This document shows, piece by piece, positions 26,701-39,205 of a DNA stretch of 39,732 bases. The notes beneath the pieces were generated by a model that ran no database searches, was not told where the DNA came from, and saw nothing but the letters and a program-made list of their open reading frames with translations. The stretch lies in the NCBI GenBank assembly GCA_001579985.1, contig LRSR01007312.1, positions 1 through 39,732 of the forward strand, written 5' to 3'. The position numbers and the translations under genes are program-made. The stretch is from Hypsibius dujardini (taxonomy: Eukaryota; Tardigrada; Eutardigrada; Parachela; Hypsibiidae). The first letter of the stretch is position 1; each line of letters starts with the position of its first letter.

Positions 26701-28965
26701 CAACCGTCTCGAGATTGGCTTTGTGTCTGACCTCCCCGAGACGGTTGATCAACGTTACCGGACACCGGACTGTCGCGCAATAGGTTTCCGGTGGCGGTGC
26801 CTTGGGTTTTTCCGTTGCCTTCAAACGGACCGTCTTACCACCTTGACTGCGAACGCTTTCAAGCTCTTCTTTAATTCGTTCGACAGCCGCACGTAAGTGA
26901 ACGTCCAACCCCCGCACCCGGAGAGGGTTGCTCACACCATCGGAATTTTCCGGTGTCACTGTGACCTTGAACTCTGCTCGGATTGCCTTCAAGATGGCCG
27001 ACTGGTTCGCGGTGAAATGAGACCAGAATTGCGCGGGAATGGCGACGGTTTCTTCGTCAATTTCCAGGTTTATCAAGTCGCGGGCTCGACGGACAGCTTC
27101 CTTGCTGGTACCTATGATACTGTACAGGTGTTCGTCTTGATTGACGGACAGCTCAATGGAGGTGATACCCGAAAGTGTCCGCGCTAAATCGACCCTTTCT
27201 TTGTGATGTGTTACGCCAAAACAAACGATCAGATTGTAAGGAACACTGACAGAGCACTCGTACTCCGGACTGCTGTCTTCATCAGCATTCATCGTTTTCA
27301 GCCAGGAGCGAATGCGTCCCTGCGCTTGCTTAATTTGGCTGATCTCACCGACGAGGCGAAACAACCTGGCCGAATCATCCCGGAGAGCGTCCCGTGGTTC
27401 CGGCTGCACGATCGCGCCGGAATATTGCCTGATATCGTTCAGCACCACATATTGGTTCTGGGTGAACAAACTGAAATGAATGGCCGGTATGCGAATGAAT
27501 TCGATGGCTCGAGGCGTTCCAGCTAGTTTGTCCATGTAGAATCCGGAGTGGAGCAGATGCATGTCGTGAATGAGCAGTACACGCCTATTAAATATAAATA
27601 ATTAGGAAAAAATATTACAGTACGTGCCTGTTATAATGAGCGGAAGATTTTCCAGTAGTTGTGACGTTCGTATTTGTTGATGTGATTTGCCGGTCAATAT
27701 TTCAAGGTTGATTCTCACGTTCCACATTCTGCTCACATGTACTCGTACTGTAATGTTCGTACTGTAGTAGACACCGCTCTTGTCTTCATGACAATGAATG
27801 TCGTGCAAATGACTTTTCTAAGTCGTTTGAAGAATGCGCTTGTTTACATTGTAGCCATGTCTGTCCGATAAAGGATTATCTTCGAAACTCGGTTCGAGAC
27901 TGGACTTCTCGCCTTGATTTCTAATATCTCATTCAGTCTACTTTCATCGTCTTGCGATCTTGGCTTTTCTCAATTGTTGTGCAAGTAATAATTCCGAAAT
28001 GCATTACTCGTAATTATCATGTATCGTGAGTTCAACAGGACTTCTGGGTTCTCGAAGGGAGAATAGGTCGTCTCACAGTTAACAACAGAAAGTGAGGAGC
28101 AGATGAGACGGATAGTGTGACAAATGTATGTCGTTAGGCATCAACATTGTAATAGATAAATCAGCGGCGGTATCTTTGTGAGAACAGTTTTTTGATGTCG
28201 GGAGCTATTTCCTCAAACATGCCCACCAAGTTCGGCCAGACGTCGCGGGATTCTTCAGGCTTTTCACATGTTGCAGCAATTTTGTGCTTCAACATTTAAA
28301 AAGCCTGATTACACCAAAAATTGAAAATGTATGCAACCCTCGACAAATGTATACACCAGCCCCTATCTTTTTTGTTGCTCATCAAACAATTTCAACTGGA
28401 ATTACACATATATGGAGCATTGGATTTCGCATTATCAAAAATTATTAAAATGCTCATTTCTTTATTGATTTCAAAAATCAGATTTGCAAAAATGTCAGAA
28501 ATGTGGATACACGTTAAGAGTTTGCGAGGTAGTCGCGTGTAAATGGTTTTCCCCTGTTAGTGCCTGATAGATGCTGCTTTGTATGTACCAGCCACTTACA
28601 CACGGTTCTTGTAAGTGTTCCATGCGCGAAAGATTAACCTGTTATGTATACTGGTGGACGTACTGTTCTTTGTTGTTGATTATTTCAGTTGTGCACTCAA
28701 AATCATCGATGCCGACAATGGAATCGTCGGGGAACTCGTCGTCTTCCAGCTGCTCTTGAAGAAAACTCCCTGGTTCGGTAATGCCCCCTGCAAGTTAACA
28801 ACGCGTTGTTCGATTTATATGGCTCAAGATCTTCCTAAGCCAGTTATCGCAACAACCTTGGAGATATTGTGAATTCAAAATATACATACGATAGAAACTG
28901 TACTGGCCATCGTTCAGCCGAAGGGATAGGGCAGTTCCAGTTGCAGTATCAATTTTACGGGTACC
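23761..28965 (-). CDS. Multi-KH protein with C-terminal RING finger (FMRP-like KH repeats, MEX-3-like RING), 5' end missing
   Basis: Five exons join in phase: 28965-28890, 28787-28664, 27584-26222, 25309-24754 and 23939-23761, giving 765 visible residues. Repeats with KH1-KH2 tandem character occur at about 174-310, 334-470 and 530-665, preceded by a lone second-type unit (about 94-160). First-type units read like FMRP KH1: HHANLQMARQQPG and the 'KARD' helix match FMRP's ANIQQARKVPGV region. Second-type units share SIPLEHWQHFLANNSAILEK. The G-x-x-G loop is degenerate in most units, so RNA contact may be weakened. A glutamine-rich helix lies at about 474-500. The RING finger is C711, C714, C726, H728, C732, C735, C746, C749 (C-x2-C-x11-C-x-H-x3-C-x2-C-x10-C-x2-C), as in MEX-3 proteins. 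An RNA-linked E3 ubiquitin ligase is inferred. The start exon was not found; introns contain family A and B elements. Confidence 0.85.
24125..24722. mobile_element. Foldback/MITE element, family A, copy 2
   Basis: The ends are inverted copies: AGGGGCTCGTTCAGGGTCC on the left and AGGGGCTCGTTTAGGGTGC read from the right. The inner arms carry the same 'ccatgag/ctcatgg' and 'ggggcaaa/tttgccc' segments as copies 1 and 3. It lies in the last intron of the KH-RING gene and ends about 30 bases from the donor at 24753, so it lies very close to that splice site. Confidence 0.75.
25335..25932. mobile_element. Foldback element, family B, copy 3
   Basis: Inverted arms carry 'aatttcaaagttgagaaaac' on the left and 'gttttcccaactttcaaatt' on the right, with 'agctccgctccctgacgc' between. 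It fills most of the intron between 25309 and 26222 of the KH-RING gene. The two plus-strand frames over it (25426-25650, 25672-25890) translate repeat and resemble each other only because the arms do. Confidence 0.7.
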
Positions 28966-29254
28966 CTGTTACAGAATTGTGCACAAAATGCAGTCTGAGC
29001 TGAACCTGTTCAGTCATATATATAGACACAGCTCCGCAGGGGCTAAAATGATGTGACTTATTACACACTCTGTGTAACATTAAAAACAGTTTGTGCTGCA
29101 TTAAATTCTCAAAAGTGCGATTTTTGAAAAATTTAAATCCGAGGAGTTTTCCGATCACACCCGACATTATGAGACAACTTTGGCTGGACTTTATTGACCA
29201 ACTTATGAAGTAGTGCATTCATACTGTACAGTATATCATGAACAAAATTGACTA
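28966..29254. other. Probable intron or 5' flank of the KH-RING gene
   Basis: The missing upstream exon of the KH-RING gene must lie beyond the acceptor at 28966-28967. A minus-strand frame with MSGVIGKLLGF lies here but does not join convincingly: its only phase-0 donor (CAG|GTTCAG) would leave an intron of about 40 bases. The start is left open. Confidence 0.3.
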
Positions 29255-29998
29255 ACTAGGGCAGTAATGGAGATTTTCCCTCCCGATCGGCAAGAGTTTT
29301 TTTTCACAAATAGCTACCTATTTATCATGATTTATCATAGGAGTCTCAGCGAGGAAATCCCACTACCGGTTTCAGAAAAGAATAAGTAAGAAAAATACTT
29401 CCCCAGCCAGTTTGTGCTGTGAGTGGACGCTTGATTGATTGAAAGCTAACTATTCTACTTGATTTTCACTGTAAAAAATGCCAATTTTTAAGAACACATT
29501 TAAAACAATTTTTTTGTTACTGCCCCATGTCAAATTCAACTTGGAGCCGATTGGCATGAGCCGAATATTTTTAAAATTTCAGGGGGCGGAGCTGTAGGCC
29601 AGCTCTGGTAGGCTACGCTAGAGTTTTTTGTCCCTCATTACAAATACATGCAGCTCCGCCCCCTGACAATTGAAAAATTTTCGGTTGATGCTAATCGACT
29701 CTAAATTAAATTTGGCATGGGATAGTGTTAAAAGATTTGCTTTAAATCTGTTTATAAAAATGGACAATTTTTACAGTGAAAATCAAGTAAAATAGTAAGC
29801 TTTCAATCAATCAAGCGTCCACTCACAGCACAGACTGGCAGGGGAAGTATTTTTCTTCCTTATTCTTTTCTGAAACCGGTAATGTGCTTTCCACGCTAAG
29901 ACTCCTATAATAAATCATGATAAATAGGTAGCTATTTGTGAAAAAAAACTCTTGCCGATCGGGAGGGAAAATCTCCATTACTGCCCTAGTAAGAATGT
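29255..29998. mobile_element. Foldback element with about 240-base inverted arms, family B relative (copy 4)
   Basis: The ends are perfect inverted copies for about 40 bases, starting CTAGGGCAGTAATGGAGATT on the left and ending in its reverse complement on the right. With a few mismatches the arms extend past 'gatcgattga'-like and 'gattttcact' segments for more than 200 bases each. The centre has 'ggggcggagct' and 'agctccgccccctgac', linking it to the other family B copies. TA flanks both sides if the element is taken to start at GGGCAG. It has no transposase frame and is the youngest-looking copy in the window. Confidence 0.8.
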
Positions 29999-31991
29999 AT
30001 GGGTTCGTACGCCACTGGGGCCCCACCTGGCATAATATGATTGCTTCTCCTACTAGGCTTTTCATTCGTCCTGAATATCTTTGGCTTTATTTACTGTAAC
30101 TCATTCATTCATTCATATGGCGGTACCGGTACATGTTATTTATAGTCTTCCAAATCCCAAAAAAGCTGCCTGCGGCTTTTCTTCCCGTAAAACTGGACTT
30201 TTTAAAGTTGTTTCAATTAAATAAAGTAGAAAGAAATACCTATTAGCCCTTTAATTTTTTTTGTCAAGCAAAGTTCAAAGAAAAGTTTTAATTGCCTGCG
30301 GCGCTGCGTTTATCTGAATCATTCACTTGTCTGTAAATAAATAGCTTAGTAATTTTTGTGCCATATATATTTCGGTGAAAATTAATGGTCTATTGGTCAG
30401 AACGGGTGCAGTTTTTCGCAGGTCGTAAAACAACGATGCAATGTAAAACAGCAAAATTTGAATGAAAAAAGAGTATTGTAGAATCGGGATAACTTGCGCC
30501 GGTTTTTGGACCCCCTCGTAAATTTGTACCGGCGGTCCCAAATAGTTTTAAAATCAATCAGACGGGTTGGTTTGTACTGCCAGCATGAGTACATGTGGCG
30601 CAAGTTATCCCGATTCTACAGTATAACATCATATGTCAGCCTATTTTAGCCCCTGCAGCTCCGCATACATGATACATACCAGTAGTTGCACTACAATGCG
30701 TCTGGGTTCCTCATTATTCAGCATGCACTGAGAAAAAAACCAACAACCATAAGCGTAACGGAATCATATGAAAGTATCGAGACACATCCTAATTCGTTTA
30801 ACCCACAAGTCGAGCAATCGATTCATATAGACCACGCAAATGTTTGGATGCACATTCATAATCATTTGCTTAATTTACTTCTAAGTTATTATCGCTTTTT
30901 CACGTATAGTGGATAACTTTTAAGAAACGACTATTGCTCGTTTTCTCTGTGCAACTTACCAATAAAACACCTTCCGTCACTTCATCAGCCATACTTCAGC
31001 ATGCTGTTCTCCTACGCTTTCATCGGTTGACAGTACTAGTACTATAAATGGTTTTAATTAATAAGAAATGATATCGTAACTAAACTTAACGACGGCAAGG
31101 TACAAGAAATGGAAGTCTCGTTTACACGCCGAAAACCTACAACATTTGACGCGACGGAAGCTCCAGAGAACAGCTGCACGTGGAGATAACGTATTCAGCT
31201 TGATTGTAAAGCATGCATGGCTGGTATCTCTGCACGGTGGGCACTCGAGTTTTACGTCTATTACAAGGTTGCAAAAATTCGCAATGCTCTCGGTTCGCGT
31301 ATAGTAAAAGTTTCACTTCTTGAACCAAAGTGCAGAAGAAAATGTTTAATTGCTGTACGACTTCTGTGGGCTATGGAAATGAACCCTCGAACGGTCTATT
31401 GAACAACCCATGCGGACGAGGTTCCTCCTGTGTCGTCTAGAAATGGTACCTCTCGGAGTATGCTGCATGTATATAAGGTCTTTTAAGAGGAGCGTTTTAC
31501 TATCAGGGGGTGGCAACCCTAGCAGTCTATCCCAAGTTTTATGCTTAACAAAAATATGTTTATGGCTGATGTAATTATTAAAAATCAAATTTAGGAAGTA
31601 TAAGAAGCATAATAAATGTAAAAATAAACTACGTTTAATATATGTTGTATACTGTACTGTACTAGGTATCATTTACTTTGGCCTTAAATATATTTTTTGT
31701 CAAAAATAAAATTTGGGATGGAGCGGTAGTTCCAGGACTCCAGACCCGTGCTGGATCCTCGAGCACCCCTCCCCCTCCCCCCGTGAGAGCTGCCCAGGCT
31801 GTCCACACCCTCATGCTCAAAACGCGCCTCTGGGTCATTTGCCCAATTACGTTTTACTGCGGAACTAAGATTCCACTATAAATCGGTTGAGTCCGAGGAT
31901 GATTATTGTTCTGGTATTCCGGGCGGTCCGGAGTGTACGTCATTGATTGCGAATTTTAACCGGGAACTATAATGAAAGAGTCGCAATAATA
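29999..31991. other. Element-rich intergenic region
   Basis: No gene is recognised apart from the MITE at 30476-30621. A possible start exon of the KH-RING gene (MKSLVGEAIILCQ, minus strand, about 30063-30025, phase-0 donor CAG|GTGGGG) fits the phase of the first firm exon but has no other support. The openings at 30686-30916, 31137-31402 and 31678-31881 show no motif. Confidence 0.35.
30476..30621. mobile_element. Short Tc1/mariner-type MITE
   Basis: A perfect 24-base inverted repeat (30477-30500 with 30597-30620) bounds a body of about 146 bases. Ends read TGTAGAATCGGGATAACTTG from each side and are next to TA dinucleotides, the target duplication of Tc1/mariner elements. It has no coding capacity. 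Confidence 0.75.
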
Positions 31992-35075
<3,084 letters not shown>

Positions 35076-35181
35076 CTGAAATAAACGCAAAGGATACTCA
35101 GTAATTATACATATAGGGACTCCCTTTAAAAATTAGAGAATCACGATATATTTTTATTGTATGTATACCGAAGATACTCAC

Positions 35182-35256
35182 GTCACTTTTGTGTGAATAA
35201 AGTCGCTATGATTAACAAGGTCTTTCGTGTGAAACCCGTTAAGCCAGACCTGCGGA
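35182..35256 (-). CDS. Possible N-terminal exon of the CDKL-like kinase
   Basis: A minus-strand frame ending at a strong donor (GTGAC|GTGAGT) joins in phase to the first firm kinase exon and would add ...DLVNHSDFIHTKVT before IGRFDSITKIG. The intron would be about 105 bases and ends TTTATTTCAG. The frame is closed upstream by a TAA near 35281 and has no ATG, so an earlier exon or another structure is needed. The upper border is approximate. Confidence 0.3.
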
Positions 35257-35259
35257 CTG

Positions 35260-36460
35260 TGTAGCGACTGTTTTATTGCTTAAACACATTTGCAACACAT
35301 TTCTTCAATGCTTTTTTACCGTAAATAATTTTCACGCAACAACTGCAATAAAATCTTCGGAGGTTTATTTGCCGATATTTATGCGGCAACCGCTGCATAA
35401 CACGCTAAGACTTTTCTCCTCGCTGGCTAATGCTTGCTGGCTCTGTAGTACTCGGCTACTTGCGAAATTAAAAAAAAGAGTATTGAATAGCATTAGAATG
35501 CTGCGTTTTACGGGGTTGAAATGCTGCGTTATGCGGAGTTGAAAAAATTATAAATTCCATGTGCTCCTTCGAAGGACATACAGTTTGCTGTAGCAGCATT
35601 GTGTAGCAACCTTCACTGTCGCGCAGTGAGTCGTTGCACTCTCCATATTGTGTTCTTCTCATAAATGTCCCGGAACTCTTGTTTGCTTTATTTCTAAGTT
35701 CGGCATCGAGAAATTGTATTGGATAGGCACGCCGCTTTCAAGTCTTCAACAGGTGTAATTTTAGACCGAGTTTATTATGAAAGGGCTAATTGCTATTAAG
35801 GGCTATTATGACACAGCTAATTGATTTTTTTCCGGTTGCAGGTTAAACGGAGCAAACAGAACGGATGATACTTGCTGTCACGCTATATTTTCATTTTGCC
35901 TCAGCATACTCAATTAAACTACATTCCTGAATATTTTGTTTCAACATCATTGCCGGCGCAAAAAAATTAAGTTCTTTTTGTATCGATTACCATTTGTTTA
36001 ATTTTTTCTATCTGATGTGTGTTTTATTTGCTTATTTTTAGTATGTTAATTAAAATATTTAGTGAGTAATGGTCGTTGACATGAAGAAGCATAAGGCAGC
36101 CCAATGCAGAGATTTAATATTCCATTCAAATGCAGCTTTATGCAGAGATTGGATGTAGGTCGGCAGAGTTTTTCTATGCAGAATGCTGAATTTTTGGTTG
36201 GTGACCACTGCATAACGAGTCTCTTTCCCATACACCCACACCGCATAGTGCAGTGTTCTAAACACTGTCAACGCGAGGCTGCAGTGGCTGCATGCCAGAG
36301 GCTGTAGAATAACGGCAAAGATCCTCCGGGTCCACAGTTAAGAATAAATTATTCGTATAGAATGCCCACACCACACGGAAGTCCGACTAATATTTCCGCA
36401 CACTATCGCGGAAGATACTCGGTGAATGACCAGCGTCATGAACAGTACTGGTGCCATCAG
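35260..36460. other. Intergenic, no gene recognised
   Basis: A 23-base imperfect tandem duplication lies at 35498-35543 (units beginning ATGCTGCGTT). Words like 'tgcataac' and 'atgcag' recur between 35380 and 36250 and suggest worn repeats. The openings on both strands show no motif. Confidence 0.4.
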
Positions 36461-36462
36461 CA

Positions 36463-36478
36463 TATAAAACATATAAAG
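36463..36478 (+). promoter_or_regulatory. Two TATA-like boxes of the 36633 gene
   Basis: TATAAAA (36463-36469) and TATAAAG (36472-36478) lie about 160 bases before the start codon. About 90 bases further up, 'cacacggaagtccgac' resembles 'gcatcggaagtccac' upstream of the related gene at 22958. Confidence 0.4.
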
Positions 36479-36632
36479 CTCGATTGGTTTCTTTGGCCGG
36501 TTAAGTATAAACAGTTTGACGACTTGGGTCGTTTGATCATCTAAATTCTATCCAATATTTTTGCATCGGTGATTTTTCATTTTCAATTGGTTATAATTCT
36601 CCAGTCAATTTCTGTCAGAAATTTGTTTTACG

Positions 36633-36902
36633 ATGAATCTGAAGGATTTTGTTGGTGTGTTGGTGGTGGCGGTTTTAATGATGACCATTGCAACGATTGC
36701 GGCTACCAATGCCACGGAAAAGAAAGGTACGTATGTCTTATTGTGGAGAATCTAAAATGGTGCTCCGGTTTAAAAAGGAGATTTCGTTGCAACTCTGTTG
36801 TCTCGTTTTGATATATTGTCTTACTTCTCCATTTTTATAGCTCAGCCAATGGATCCCGTTCCGCGCGAAAATTTTGACCGTAATAAATGCACTATTCTGT
36901 AA
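36633..36902 (+). CDS. Small protein with hydrophobic N-terminus and C-terminal CTIL, intact family copy
   Basis: Exon 1 is 36633-36726 (donor GAAAG|GTACGT) and exon 2 is 36841-36902 (acceptor TTTTTATAG), phase 1 on both sides, 51 residues. It is a paralogue of the gene at 22958: exon 1 has the same 94-base length and phase, with shared KD, LVV and IAxIAA in the hydrophobic segment. The tail is MDPVPRENFDRNKCTIL. This has the order of features of the final exon of animal G-protein gamma subunits (DP, PVP, EN, basic residues, C-x-I-L), where the cysteine is geranylgeranylated. The coiled-coil part of a gamma subunit is absent and a hydrophobic leader stands in its place. It may be a membrane-anchored cytosolic peptide, or the resemblance may be chance and the product secreted. 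Confidence 0.62.
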
Positions 36903-37412
36903 AAATATTTCGACCCATGCTTCGGACAAACCTTTAGTTTGTTTGAAACATAAACTTTGTCATTTTTTTATTCTCAGCTGGAGAATTGAACTGTGTTGTT
37001 TTTTGCGACGTATCGTAGCTGACTGCTCATTCGTTTGATTCGTATAATGCATGTAGTATACTTTTAACATATTAGTGACTTTTTAGCCTCATTTTTTCAG
37101 AACCCGCTCTGGCCCACATCTAACCGCAGAAACGTGATTTATCATTATTAAATACTCTTGAGAACGTAATTAACCATTGCGAAAGCGCAACAATTTCTCT
37201 TCAGATAAGTGTTGCAACTGAACAACTCGTCATTACATCGGGGAGCAACGGATTTATTTGAACAGTAAAGCAATAGTAGTGTCCCCCTCTCCTCAACTCG
37301 TAAATATAATATAAAATAATATAATTGTATAATATAATTGTAAGCTCATATAAATGAACGGAACACTCTTACGTATACGGTATAACACGACAGTCTAGTA
37401 ATCCATTCTTAA

Positions 37413-37500
37413 GGATGGCATCAAATGTCAAATACTATTTTAGGGAGATAAAACTTTCAAAATCAAATCAAATATGCCTTTTTGTGATTTGATGCCATCC
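37413..37500. repeat. Short inverted repeat
   Basis: A perfect 14-base inverted pair (37413-37426 and 37487-37500, GGATGGCATCAAAT and its complement) encloses about 60 bases. The right arm contains the ATG proposed for the next entry. Confidence 0.6.
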
Positions 37501-37811
37501 CTAGGTTTCCTGATATTTTTCGGAGTCGCTGCTTTCGAGTGTCACGCAGTATTTCACAGTCCAGCGAAGCTTCGACTCACACGTTAATGCCTATAGCACA
37601 TGCAGGTTCGTTGAACTTTGTGGGGAGCCGCCAAAAACCCCCACACATGTTTTGTTAAGTTAATGTAATTGCCTGTATCTATATCCTACAGCAGTTGTTC
37701 GACCAACACCTGGATCGCATGATACCCCAAAGCCTCGAGATCACATTTCCAGCGCGGAAACTCGGTCAATATTACTACGTCCCGGTATCGTATCCATTCA
37801 GCCACCCGTGA
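37492..37811 (+). CDS. Tentative secreted-protein gene, two exons
   Basis: A frame from 37492 starts MPSLGFLIFFGVAAFECHA, which has the form of a signal peptide. A likely exon begins at 37692 after TATCCTACAG. It is open in two frames. In phase 0, joined to a donor at CACGCA|GTATTT, it gives a tail with QLFDQHLDRMIPQSLEIT and a stop at 37809-37811. In phase 1, joined at ACAC|GTTAAT, it gives a proline-rich sequence that runs to a donor at 37815. Both donors are weaker than those of neighbouring genes. The start codon sits in an arm of an inverted repeat, which lowers confidence. No family is recognised. Confidence 0.3.
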
Positions 37812-38815
37812 CAGGTAGTATAGTAGTACCCTTTTGCATTTTTCCGCTGTAGTAAGAATATCAAATTAAACTCTGACATGCTTCACCCCGCTCGATGGCC
37901 TCATTTCTCCCCCTTTACCCCGGCATGTGCTGCATTTAGCTCTTGTAAGGATGATGATGATGCGCTCAATTGGTGTTACCTAATCCTTTCCGATATAAGG
38001 CTTCCTTTGTAATTTGCATCCGCTTACGTGACATTCTACAGGAGCATCCTTGGGCCACACTACTGCCACAGTTGCATAAAACCCTATCACGAATTAATAA
38101 AGTTCTTGGATCACAAGCCCAATTATCCCGCCATTGCACACATATTTATCAAGACAATCCCGTAATAGAATCTCCTGCTGGCCTGTGTCGAACATTGTGT
38201 TTTCGTATACGTAATATTCAAGTGGTCTGAAAGGGTCCTTGGGCGTTAGCTCTCCCAGTTCGACAACTTCGAAGATGATATAATAACAATAAATGATGCA
38301 TATAGATTTTATGTCCTAACACACTTAGAAGTTCATAAAGTCAGTATACTAATTTTAAAAATAATTATATAACGTCTGTAGACGTGGAGTAGAATAGTGA
38401 GAAGATATTAAGGCGGAAAGATATGGCACGTGCGCTGTATGGCAACATTTAGTTTTTATCTCATTCAAGTCATTCGTGATAACTTCATCTAAAAAAAGTT
38501 AGATTTTTTGAAAATGAGGAAGTTTATATTTTTTAAATTTATTGGTACAATTGGGTAGTTGCCATCTTCCTTATGAACTTGAAACCCACTGATTTTCGCT
38601 GCGCTGCACTCATCTCATTATTCTACATTAAAATAAACGATTTCTTCGTAAATCTACAACGGTCGCAACCGATGACGTGCCGGTATTTTTATTTGCATAT
38701 TTCAACTATTGACTTAAATTTAGGACAAATTTTATCCTCAATGCATTTGTTCCCCGCTTCCAAATACTTTTTCAAAATGAAGCTCAACTTGATTTATTCT
38801 TTAACTGACACCATA
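37812..38815. other. Intergenic, no gene recognised
   Basis: The 86-codon plus opening at 37970-38230 and the 82-codon one at 38573-38821 have no recognisable features. The DNA around 38280-38560 is AT-rich. Confidence 0.4.
38793..38798 (-). terminator. Polyadenylation signal of the 38816-39205 gene
   Basis: AATAAA on the minus strand, 18 bases after the stop codon. Confidence 0.5.
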
Positions 38816-39205
38816 TTATAAACACAGCACTAACGTTTTAGTTCGTTGGAACCGTGCTTGTCCAGCAGCCTGAACGGTGAAATTTGGAGCATCCCCCTTC
38901 TTCCCGGGCAATCCCAGTCGATAAGTCGGCGGGGAAGAAGCACTATGTCGAATTAGCCGGTTCTTGACCGCATCCTTCAGACTCCCGTTATTTCCACAAC
39001 CACGACATGGCAAGACAGCCAAGGGTTGACGGTTCGTCTCGTGCCGTTCTAGCCGGCACAATCGCGGTACCTCATACCTCGGCAACTTAGCCCGCCATTC
39101 CTTGTACATCTTTGAGAGATCATTCTCGCCGTTGCCTTCCGAATAGAAATGGTAGTTGTTGGCTTTGATGAGCGCCGGCAAACGATTTGTATCCGGTGGC
39201 GACAT
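38816..39205 (-). CDS. Unrecognised 129-residue protein
   Basis: The ORF has an ATG at 39205 and a stop at 38818-38816, followed 18 bases later by AATAAA on the same strand (38798-38793). Codon use looks coding. The product is basic and hydrophilic, without membrane segments. It begins MSPPDTNRLPALIKANNYHF, has a segment SKMYKEWRAKLPRYEVPRL, and a C-R-G-C pair in the middle. Donor-like GTATGA and GTACCG sites lie after KLPR and RYE, so it could be the first exon of a longer gene. The close poly(A) signal favours a single-exon or last-exon reading. I do not recognise the family. Confidence 0.5.
   Translation of the reverse strand: MSPPDTNRLPALIKANNYHFYSEGNGENDLSKMYKEWRAKLPRYEVPRLCRLERHETNRQPLAVLPCRGCGNNGSLKDAVKNRLIRHSASSPPTYRLGLPGKKGDAPNFTVQAAGQARFQRTKTLVLCL

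Noticed and set aside
26370-27526. Plus-strand ORFs of 73, 96 and 107 codons
   Set aside because: They are shadows of the large KH exon on the minus strand.
27602-27808. 68-codon minus-strand ORF as a further KH exon
   Set aside because: Its resemblance to a first-type KH unit is weak, and the exon at 28664-28787 joins in phase directly to 27584.
35498-35543. 23-base tandem pair as a regulatory minisatellite
   Set aside because: Only two imperfect units are present and nothing ties them to a gene; noted as a simple duplication.
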